In this document: positions 16,105 to 22,808 of the stretch, one piece after another
How positions within the stretch are numbered: position 1 is the stretch's first letter
Layout of the letters: every line of letters begins with the position of its first letter
DNA from: a virus
Virus record (IMG/VR): IMGVR_UViG_3300032294_001470
Location: 1-55,134 of that record
Strand: one strand, 5' to 3'
Length of the DNA: 55,134 nt
Translations under genes and position numbers: made by a program
The notes under the pieces: generated by a model
The model's database searches: none
The model's input: the letters and a program-made list of their open reading frames with translations, nothing else
Told to the model about the DNA's origin: nothing

Positions 16105-16977
16105 ATGTCAAGATTAGATAAATTAAAACAACAACATCCTGAATTTAATATATCCATTATCGATTTAATGGGTAAGATTGACCCAACTGATACATACAAA
16201 TACACCGAGTTTTTAATAAAACAATTAAAAGAATGGTTTGAGGGTAAAACCCATGAGGAAACTCAATTGATTATGGGAGCTGAACTGATTGGTGAAGATA
16301 ATGTTGTAACTCTAAATGAATTTGAAATTCATTGCGGGGCAGGTAGAATCAAAAAAAACGATATAGGACAACATTCAGGGTTTCGTTCCCTTAAAGATTC
16401 AGTTAAAAAAGCGGAACAAATCCAAAAACAAAAAGATACGGAAAAACAAGTAATAAAATTACTTGATAATGATGAATATTGTGTTGTTATCCCATTAAGT
16501 TACGATGCTTCAAAAGTTTATGGTTCAAATACAAAATGGTGTACCACTCAAGAAAGATATTGGAATGATTATATCGACAAATACAAATTAATTTACATTA
16601 TCGATAGGCTCAATAACGACAAATACGCTGTCTCAATTAAAAAAGGAGACTCAAGTAAAATTCAAGGTTGGCTAGCTGACGATAAAGAAGTTAGTCCTTT
16701 AACTCTCCCAATATCTGTTGATGTTATCAACATAATTGTTTCCGAGATTAAAAAAGATGAAACCATTATGGATTTAGAAGACTACAAAAAAATTCATTCA
16801 AAAATAAATGAATCAAAATCAAAAATAGATGTGGGTAATCAATATCACGATAGTATTTTAGAAATGATGAATCAATATATTACAGGAATTGACACAGGTT
16901 TTAGACCTAATAACCAATACAATACTTCTTATTCTGAATATCTTAATGATGGCGGGCTTTATCGACGAAGAAACTAA
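16105..16977 (+). CDS. WCTT-motif phage protein, paralogue 1
   Basis: The start is taken at MSRLDKLKQQHPEF because the paralogue at 28106-29116 starts alike (MSRLNELKRDNP). The 290 residues share with it the pattern YGSNTKWCTT, then an aromatic-rich stretch ending in LIYIID, then KYAVSIKKGDS. KWC[TI][ST] motifs occur in many phage hypothetical proteins of unknown role. The invariant Trp-Cys pair after K/R suggests an active or binding site. No membrane segment. Confidence 0.75.
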   Translation: MSRLDKLKQQHPEFNISIIDLMGKIDPTDTYKYTEFLIKQLKEWFEGKTHEETQLIMGAELIGEDNVVTLNEFEIHCGAGRIKKNDIGQHSGFRSLKDSVKKAEQIQKQKDTEKQVIKLLDNDEYCVVIPLSYDASKVYGSNTKWCTTQERYWNDYIDKYKLIYIIDRLNNDKYAVSIKKGDSSKIQGWLADDKEVSPLTLPISVDVINIIVSEIKKDETIMDLEDYKKIHSKINESKSKIDVGNQYHDSILEMMNQYITGIDTGFRPNNQYNTSYSEYLNDGGLYRRRN

Positions 16978-16980
16978 ATT

Positions 16981-17178
16981 ATGAAAGAATGTAAAGAATG
17001 CCCTTGGAGGGTAATGAACAAACACAACGAAACAATTATTGGTTTTTCAAAAAGAACCGATAAACCACACAATTGTCATATGACAAAGAATGGTGGTGAG
17101 AAATTGTGGGATGTCGATGAAAAAACAAAATGTCGAGGAAGATTAAATTATGAAAAAAAAAATAGTCATTTAATTTAA
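16981..17178 (+). CDS. Small Cys/His-rich putative zinc protein
   Basis: The 65 residues contain CKECPWR at the N-terminus, then HNCHM and a later C-R-G-R, giving C-x2-C..C-x-H..C spacing suited to one zinc ion. It resembles a small phage/bacterial DUF (possibly DUF6283), from memory. It follows the WCTT gene by 3 bp. Confidence 0.65.
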   Translation: MKECKECPWRVMNKHNETIIGFSKRTDKPHNCHMTKNGGEKLWDVDEKTKCRGRLNYEKKNSHLI

Positions 17179-17184
17179 ATTTAT

Positions 17185-17192
17185 TATCTTTG
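17185..17192 (+). promoter_or_regulatory. Bacteroidota-type -7 box (TATCTTTG)
   Basis: TATCTTTG 10 nt before the ATG at 17203. Confidence 0.5.
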
Positions 17193-17202
17193 TTAAAAAA
17201 TT

Positions 17203-17703
17203 ATGTCTTATAAACTAATCATGTTAAGTTCACCAATACTCATCAACGACCAAAATGATGATTATAAAGAATATGATTGGAATAATTTGAATTATTCCGA
17301 TTTTGACGACAATTCTGGTGTGATTGTTTCAGGATTTGGTTTACCTCAACTACCGAGATTGGATTTATCTAAATTAACTACTGACGAATGTATAAGTATT
17401 GGGTGGATTGATAATGGGTGGATTGAGGAAACCTCTAATCTTCTCAATGATGAGATAATAAAAAAAGTATCAAGACTTTGTTTGACTTCAGGTCATTCCA
17501 AGACCAGAGTTATGAATAAAGATAAATTTTTATTAGATTTTGAAGACATGAGAAAAATTATCCTTATGTCGAGAATTAGGAATTACAACACGACTCCGAG
17601 ATATTCTTTTGATGAAATAATTTCTTCGTGTTGTAAACCTAAAATGTTTGATGTTGAAGTTGAATTTGAAGATGATAAATGTGTAATAACCAAACTTATA
17701 TAA
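17203..17703 (+). CDS. Hypothetical protein
   Basis: The 166-residue acidic soluble product has no clear family and no signal peptide despite an initial hydrophobic stretch (LIMLSSPILI). It is followed 4 bp later by the P-loop kinase, so they are probably cotranscribed. Confidence 0.7.
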   Translation: MSYKLIMLSSPILINDQNDDYKEYDWNNLNYSDFDDNSGVIVSGFGLPQLPRLDLSKLTTDECISIGWIDNGWIEETSNLLNDEIIKKVSRLCLTSGHSKTRVMNKDKFLLDFEDMRKIILMSRIRNYNTTPRYSFDEIISSCCKPKMFDVEVEFEDDKCVITKLI

Positions 17704-17707
17704 TATA

Positions 17708-18091
17708 ATGAAAGAACTAGTACTAGTTAGAGGAATTCCCGGGTCAGGAAAATCGACCTTCGCAAAATTAATCTGTAACCAATATGTCGAAGCCGATATG
17801 TTTTTTAACATTGAGGGTGAATATATGTTTGACCCAACAAAATTAAAAGAAGCTCACGAATGGTGTAGAAATAAGACCGAAGAGTGGATGAAACAAGATT
17901 GGAATGTTGCGGTTTCAAACACTTTCACCCAAGAGTGGGAAATGGAACCATATTTTGAACTAGCAAAAAAATATGGATATAGAGTCCATTCTATAATTGT
18001 TGAGAATAGACATGGCGGAGAGAATCAACATGGGGTCCCTGAAGATAAATTAACTCAAATGGTCGATAGATTTAACATTAAACTAAAATAA
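17708..18091 (+). CDS. P-loop kinase, polynucleotide-kinase-like
   Basis: The 127-residue protein has a Walker A motif GIPGSGKST at 9-17 directly after the first strand (ELVLVRG), then EADMFF and a C-terminal region with a lid-like HxGENxHxVP stretch, as in the short AAA_33-type kinases related to the T4 Pnk 5'-kinase domain. Such proteins phosphorylate 5'-OH ends of nucleic acids. It lacks a phosphatase domain; separate metallophosphoesterases are encoded nearby. An RNA ligase lies 0.3 kb downstream, which fits tRNA or RNA repair. Confidence 0.85.
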   Translation: MKELVLVRGIPGSGKSTFAKLICNQYVEADMFFNIEGEYMFDPTKLKEAHEWCRNKTEEWMKQDWNVAVSNTFTQEWEMEPYFELAKKYGYRVHSIIVENRHGGENQHGVPEDKLTQMVDRFNIKLK

Positions 18092-18101
18092 AAAATAAAA
18101 T

Positions 18102-18323
18102 ATGCAAACATTAATTTTTGACACATCTAAAAAAACAATTCGATTACTAGATGGTTCTCGAGGTAGCTCTAAAGAAATAGAAACTTTCGAGAGAATAAAA
18201 ACGGTAAAGGTTTTAGTGAGTTGTTATGAAGCAATTCAAATACCACTTGAACCACATCTAAACCCAATGCCGGTTTTAAGAGTTCCGATATCTAACACTA
18301 ATATGGTAATCATAAATGAATAA
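18102..18323 (+). CDS. Hypothetical small protein
   Basis: The 73-residue product looks beta-rich and has no known motif. It sits between the kinase and the RNA ligase, with a terminator after it. Confidence 0.65.
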   Translation: MQTLIFDTSKKTIRLLDGSRGSSKEIETFERIKTVKVLVSCYEAIQIPLEPHLNPMPVLRVPISNTNMVIINE

Positions 18324-18356
18324 TATGAAATAACCATATTCGGAGACTAACTAAAA

Positions 18357-18388
18357 TAAAATTCTCATCCTTTGATGAGAATTTTTTT
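18357..18388 (+). terminator. Intrinsic terminator
   Basis: ATTCTCATC/GATGAGAAT stem with a T-run, between the 18102-18323 gene and the promoter of the ligase gene. Confidence 0.8.
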
Positions 18389-18409
18389 ATGGGTTTGAAA
18401 AAATTTTAT

Positions 18410-18417
18410 TATATTTG
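18410..18417 (+). promoter_or_regulatory. -7 box 4 nt before the ATG (leaderless candidate)
   Basis: TATATTTG, CATT, then ATG at 18422. The box decides the ligase start: an upstream in-frame codon at 18389 would lie before the promoter. Confidence 0.65.
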
Positions 18418-18421
18418 CATT

Positions 18422-19462
18422 ATGAATGAATTTATAAGGACTTTGGAAAAATATTATGAAGATGGTTTGTTATATAAACAAACACATCCGACATTACCAT
18501 TAACCATATGGAACTACACACCAAAAGTTCAATACGAAAACACTTGGGATGAGATAACTTTACAATGCCGTGGTTTAGTTACCGATGACAATGGAAATGT
18601 TGTTGCAAGACCATTTAAAAAATTCTTCAACATCGAAGAAGGGAAACACACTCCAACATCAGAATTTGAGGTTTATGAGAAAATGGATGGTAGTTGTATC
18701 ATATTATTTAACTATAACGATGAATGGGTATTTGCCACTCGTGGGTCATTCACCTCTGACCAATCAAAAAAGGCGTATGAATTCGCAGAAAAATACCCAA
18801 TAGAGATTTTAGATAAAAATAACACATACCTTTTTGAAATTTTATTCAAAAATAATAGGATAGTTGTAGATTATGGTGATTACGAAGGTCTAGTATTGCT
18901 CGGAGCATTTAATACAAAAACAGGTAAAGAAATTGAATATTCCGAACTTAAAAAAATTGATGGTTTTGAATTAGTTCGAAACTACGACGGAATTGAGGAT
19001 TATACAAAATTAAAATCTTTGATTGACAATAACGCAGAAGGATTTGTTATTCGATTCTCAAATGGTGATAGAATGAAAATTAAAGGTGAGGAATATTTGA
19101 GACTCCACAAAATAATGACCAATGTTTCAACTACAGGAATATGGGAAATGTTATCCAATGGTGACAATGTTAATGAATTATTGAAAGATGTTCCGGATGA
19201 GTTTTACAAAAAAATTCAAAACTATGTTAGAGATTTAAAATATAACTATGTTCAAATATCTGAGATGGCCGGAAAACTTCACGATGGGTTCCGTTATGGT
19301 AAATATAACGATGTAGACCCGGAACCAACAAAAAAAGAATTTGCAGAATTCGTATTTAAACAACAAAAAGTATTACATCCTGTGATGTTTGCAATGTGGG
19401 ACAAAAAAAAATATGATAAAATAATTTGGAATATATTGAAACCGGAATTTTCAAAACTTTAA
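18422..19462 (+). CDS. RNA ligase, T4 Rnl1-like
   Basis: The 346-residue protein shows the nucleotidyltransferase motifs in order: motif I E-K-M-D-G-S with the likely adenylated lysine K87, RGLVTDDNG..FKKFFN upstream as in T4 Rnl1, motif III-like TYLFEILFKNNRIVVDYG, motif IV AEGFVIRF and motif V MKIKGEEYLRLHK. Such enzymes join 3'-OH and 5'-phosphate RNA ends with ATP; T4 Rnl1 repairs tRNAs cut by host anticodon nucleases. With the kinase at 17708-18091 and the local tRNA genes, it probably serves RNA repair. It is transcribed from its own promoter after a terminator. Confidence 0.92.
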   Translation: MNEFIRTLEKYYEDGLLYKQTHPTLPLTIWNYTPKVQYENTWDEITLQCRGLVTDDNGNVVARPFKKFFNIEEGKHTPTSEFEVYEKMDGSCIILFNYNDEWVFATRGSFTSDQSKKAYEFAEKYPIEILDKNNTYLFEILFKNNRIVVDYGDYEGLVLLGAFNTKTGKEIEYSELKKIDGFELVRNYDGIEDYTKLKSLIDNNAEGFVIRFSNGDRMKIKGEEYLRLHKIMTNVSTTGIWEMLSNGDNVNELLKDVPDEFYKKIQNYVRDLKYNYVQISEMAGKLHDGFRYGKYNDVDPEPTKKEFAEFVFKQQKVLHPVMFAMWDKKKYDKIIWNILKPEFSKL

Positions 19463-19466
19463 CACC

Positions 19467-19673
19467 ATGAAAGAGAGATTAAATAAAATTTATGAAAAAA
19501 ATGTAAGTGAAACTTATGTTATCGATAAAGAAGGAGTTGTCAAATCGATGGAAGATGCTTATAATTTAGGTATCACTGATGTTTTTAAATGGTTATCAAA
19601 CATGGATTATCTAACGGATAACATGCAATACATAATTGATGAATGGAACAATCAAAATAATACCGAAATATGA
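19467..19673 (+). CDS. Hypothetical small protein
   Basis: The 68-residue acidic helical product is not recognised. It starts 4 bp after the ligase gene and its TGA overlaps the next start (ATGA), implying coupled translation. Confidence 0.65.
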   Translation: MKERLNKIYEKNVSETYVIDKEGVVKSMEDAYNLGITDVFKWLSNMDYLTDNMQYIIDEWNNQNNTEI

Positions 19674-19840
19674 CAAACGAGGAAAGAATTGAAGAAATAA
19701 TTTTTGAAATCCATAGATTGGGTAAAAAAGAGCCCTTTTTTGAGTTAATTAAAGTATTATATGCTGATTATCTAAAAAAAGATAGGATTGATGTTTATGA
19801 AATGGCATACAAAATCATTAAAAATAACGAAAAAAAATAA
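19670..19840 (+). CDS. Hypothetical small protein (56 aa)
   Basis: Translation from the ATG overlapping the previous stop gives a charged, all-helical peptide starting MTNEERIEEIIFEIHRLGKK. The ATGA overlap and uninterrupted frame support a real gene. Function unknown. Confidence 0.6.
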   Translation: MTNEERIEEIIFEIHRLGKKEPFFELIKVLYADYLKKDRIDVYEMAYKIIKNNEKK

Positions 19841-19846
19841 ATAAGA

Positions 19847-20161
19847 ATGGATAAGATTATTATTGAAAAAATGGAAACTTGTTCTTTAGTTAGACAAGGT
19901 TCGGAATCCTCAGGTCATGGTGCTTTTGGAGAATCTGAAGTTTACAATTATAACTATGTTATAATCAATGGTCATCAGGAAAAAATATATAAAGGTATGT
20001 ATATCGTCCATGATGGTAAGAATGTCTATGATACAGGTCATGTGTCACATATGAAAGACAATTTGAGAAGATTATTGGATGAAGAGTATGAAGTGAAATT
20101 AAAAGAAGAAAGAAGACAAAATTATTTAAAACTTAAAAAAGAATTTGAACATGAAAAATAG
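19847..20161 (+). CDS. Hypothetical protein
   Basis: The 104 residues have an N-terminal beta-rich part with an S-G-H-G-x-F-G-E loop (about 22-29) and a basic helical C-terminus. Not recognised. It overlaps the next gene by 11 bp. Confidence 0.65.
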   Translation: MDKIIIEKMETCSLVRQGSESSGHGAFGESEVYNYNYVIINGHQEKIYKGMYIVHDGKNVYDTGHVSHMKDNLRRLLDEEYEVKLKEERRQNYLKLKKEFEHEK

Positions 20162-20324
20162 GAAAGAAATTAGGCGTTACTGCCAATTAATTGCGGAGAT
20201 TAACTCAACCCATTGGTCAATCGATAATAGTGAATATCGTGCGGATACCATAAAATTCGAAGAAAAACTTACCTTGTTAGAAAATGAGTTGGAAACAATA
20301 TTAAAAAAATTAGTTCAAGAATAA
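20151..20324 (+). CDS. Hypothetical small protein (57 aa)
   Basis: Opens MKNRKEIRRYCQLIAEINST and is helical throughout. It overlaps genes on both sides (its stop shares a base with the next ATG), consistent with a compact operon. Function unknown. Confidence 0.55.
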   Translation: MKNRKEIRRYCQLIAEINSTHWSIDNSEYRADTIKFEEKLTLLENELETILKKLVQE

Positions 20325-20614
20325 TGATAACATTTATTAAAAATAATTTTGGAGAACTTTTAATCTCATGTCTTGTTATAATGGTTATTGCCACATTTGT
20401 GGTAAATTTATATTATCGAGAAAGTAAAATTGTAAATGGTGTTGTCCTTGAGCATGGTGTCACCTCAGATAAATATGGTGATAGGACTTATATCACAATT
20501 ATTAAAACTGATGATGGTTTTATTGAGGAAAAAACTGGTTTAAACTGGTATGTAACACCAATTAATCAGAATGTTAAGGTTGAAGTTTATAGATGGAAAA
20601 AAATAAAATTATGA
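20324..20614 (+). CDS. Single-pass membrane protein
   Basis: The 96-residue product has one transmembrane helix (about 11-30) followed by a beta-rich extracytoplasmic domain with a G-D-R-T-Y-I-T-I segment. It overlaps its neighbours at both ends (ATGA), so it is translated together with them. Not recognised. Confidence 0.65.
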   Translation: MITFIKNNFGELLISCLVIMVIATFVVNLYYRESKIVNGVVLEHGVTSDKYGDRTYITIIKTDDGFIEEKTGLNWYVTPINQNVKVEVYRWKKIKL

Positions 20615-21033
20615 AGATATTATCAATAATAATAATTATTTGTCTTATAATCCTTAACTTTATTTCTGTGGAAGATTGTCCGTGTAATAGAGTTCATCAT
20701 CCCTCAAGACTAGTTTTATTAGATAGTAGTAAGGTATTAGTGGGTAAAGTAGATAAAGTAGAATCAGATATTGATGGTGATATACATATAAGATTAAAGA
20801 TAGGTGATAGTTCATTATTGGTAAAAAATAACTATAAAGATGAAAATGGGTGTATGGTGGGAGAAATTGTATGTGCGGTTCCATCGATATTCACGGTTTG
20901 TTGGTTTTATAAAAATAAAATTACAATCCCAAAAAAAGGTGATAGTATAGAAATAGAAGGGCCTTATGTTTTTGATAAAACCCATGAGATAACAGAAATA
21001 CACCCTATAATGAATTTAAAAATTATTAAATAA
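20611..21033 (+). CDS. Exported or membrane-anchored small protein
   Basis: The start is taken at MKILSIIIIICLI because this ATG overlaps the previous TGA. The 140 residues have an N-terminal hydrophobic segment, then a C-x-C motif and a beta-rich domain. It may be a signal-anchored periplasmic protein. Its stop overlaps the start of the thymidylate synthase gene. Confidence 0.65.
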   Translation: MKILSIIIIICLIILNFISVEDCPCNRVHHPSRLVLLDSSKVLVGKVDKVESDIDGDIHIRLKIGDSSLLVKNNYKDENGCMVGEIVCAVPSIFTVCWFYKNKITIPKKGDSIEIEGPYVFDKTHEITEIHPIMNLKIIK

Positions 21034-22328
21034 TGAATAAATTAGATAAAGATTATCAAGCACTACTTCAAGACATTCTTGATAATGGTATAAATAAAAC
21101 AGATAGAACAGGAACTGGGACTATATCAGTATTTGGTAGACAAATTAGACATAACATGAGAGATGGGTTTCCGTTGTTAACTACCAAGAAAATGGCATTT
21201 AAGACAATGGTAACTGAGTTACTATGGTTCCTTCGTGGTGATACAAACATTAAGTTCCTTGTTGATAATGGTTGTCATATTTGGGATGGTGATTGTTTCT
21301 CTAATTACCAAAAACAAATGCATAAGATAATGATGAATAATATCAAATATGAAAAAGGGTTTGATACAACGGTATTGAATGAAAGAACAGATGGTTTTTG
21401 GTCTTATGAAGAATTCATAAACAAAATAAAAACAGATGATGAGTTTGCTAAAAAGTGGGGTGAGCTAGGTTCAATTTATGGTAAGCAATGGAGAAATTGG
21501 AAAGGATTTGAACAAGGTTATAACACCATTTATAATGAAGAATTTATTGGTTCAGATAAAACTCAATTAAAAGATACCAAAGGTATAGACCAAATTCAAA
21601 ACTTAATCAACGACCTTAAAATAAATCCAGACTCAAGACGATTAATGGTTAATGCTTGGAATGTTGGAGAATTAGACCAAATGGTTCTTCCACCTTGTCA
21701 TTATGGATTTCAAGTTTATACAAGAGAGTTGAGTATGAGTGAGAAGGAACTTTGGTATAAAAATAACAATGTCAACCCAAACTCACCCTGGTATCCAACC
21801 TTCCCAACCAGAGCAATATCTTTAATGTATAATGCTAGAAGTCAAGATGTTCCATTAGGAACTCCATTCAATATCGCATCATATGCCTTACTATTAGAAA
21901 TAATTGCAAAGATGGTTAATATGGTTCCTGACGAATTGATTACAAATATGGGTGATTGTCATATTTACTCAAATCAAATTGATGGAATTAAAGAACAAAT
22001 TGGTAGAGATTATACATTAGAGGAACGACTTAATATGGTTTCTGAGGAAATACAAAAAGAATTTAGTAGTGGTATAGTTAATTTACCTAATTTTCCAAAC
22101 ACTCCAGTTTGGAGTGATGGTGGGAAAATGTCCTGTTTAGATGATTTTGGAGTGCCTCGTAGAACAAGAGAACCATATCCATTACCAAAGTTAGTTCATA
22201 TGAAAACAGATGATTTTTATAAATCATTGTCAAATGATTTAAGTTTGTTAACACATTTGGATAATACTGATTTTGTTGTTGAAAATTATCAATCACACCC
22301 ATCTATAAAAATGCCGCTATCAAATTAA
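21033..22328 (+). CDS. thyA: Thymidylate synthase (ThyA type) with large insertions
   Basis: This enzyme methylates dUMP to dTMP using methylenetetrahydrofolate. At 431 residues it is much longer than the usual 264. The core is intact: RTGTGT near 25, ELLWFLRGDTN at 62-72, YGKQWR near 150, PDSRRLMVNAWN, the catalytic cysteine C222 in LPPCHYGFQV, LGTPFNIASYA and a late H-x-Y-S-N. Insertions lie at about 85-140, 165-185, 230-260 and 315-375. Many lytic phages carry thyA to raise dTTP supply. The insertions are unusual and are coding, with no sign of an intron. Confidence 0.95.
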   Translation: MNKLDKDYQALLQDILDNGINKTDRTGTGTISVFGRQIRHNMRDGFPLLTTKKMAFKTMVTELLWFLRGDTNIKFLVDNGCHIWDGDCFSNYQKQMHKIMMNNIKYEKGFDTTVLNERTDGFWSYEEFINKIKTDDEFAKKWGELGSIYGKQWRNWKGFEQGYNTIYNEEFIGSDKTQLKDTKGIDQIQNLINDLKINPDSRRLMVNAWNVGELDQMVLPPCHYGFQVYTRELSMSEKELWYKNNNVNPNSPWYPTFPTRAISLMYNARSQDVPLGTPFNIASYALLLEIIAKMVNMVPDELITNMGDCHIYSNQIDGIKEQIGRDYTLEERLNMVSEEIQKEFSSGIVNLPNFPNTPVWSDGGKMSCLDDFGVPRRTREPYPLPKLVHMKTDDFYKSLSNDLSLLTHLDNTDFVVENYQSHPSIKMPLSN

Positions 22329-22331
22329 ATT

Positions 22332-22526
22332 ATGAAAACAGAAGAACAGATTAAAAAAAAGTATAAGGAGATGTTAGAACATACAAAACTCCTAACAGAT
22401 AAATACCAGAACCCAAACAATCACGATGATGTCAATGTCAACAATATTCAAGAACATATACGAAATGCAAATGAACAATTTAGCATGAACTCGTTAATCG
22501 AATGGGTTTTAGATATTAAAAAATAA
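22332..22526 (+). CDS. Hypothetical small helical protein
   Basis: The 64-residue charged product is probably coiled coil (EEQIKKKYKEMLEHTKLLTD). It begins 3 bp after the thymidylate synthase gene. Not recognised. Confidence 0.6.
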   Translation: MKTEEQIKKKYKEMLEHTKLLTDKYQNPNNHDDVNVNNIQEHIRNANEQFSMNSLIEWVLDIKK

Positions 22527-22543
22527 AAAAAAAATAAAAAAAT

Positions 22544-22780
22544 ATGGAAAATTACAAAGGAGATTATTATAATCCTGAAACATTTGAAAAAACAGAAATC
22601 GAAACTAAAATACCTAATTATTTGGTGACACATATTAAAGAATCGCTAGACAAATTAGAAGAACATTTTGTCACACCTATTTTAATCAATCCCGAAGACA
22701 CATCTGTTGTTTTTGGTGTTATGAATAATGAAAATAAATTAAAATATAGAATAGTAATTACACCAACATTATCAAATTAA
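22544..22780 (+). CDS. Hypothetical small protein
   Basis: The 78-residue product has no recognised motif. It lies between the small helical gene and PEP synthase on the same strand. Confidence 0.6.
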   Translation: MENYKGDYYNPETFEKTEIETKIPNYLVTHIKESLDKLEEHFVTPILINPEDTSVVFGVMNNENKLKYRIVITPTLSN

Positions 22781-22808
22781 ATCATTATATAAAAAACACA
22801 AAAATTAC

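Noticed and set aside
21033-22328. Intein or intron in thymidylate synthase
   Set aside because: The frame is open throughout, and insertions lack splice-junction residues and endonuclease motifs; they look like domain loops.
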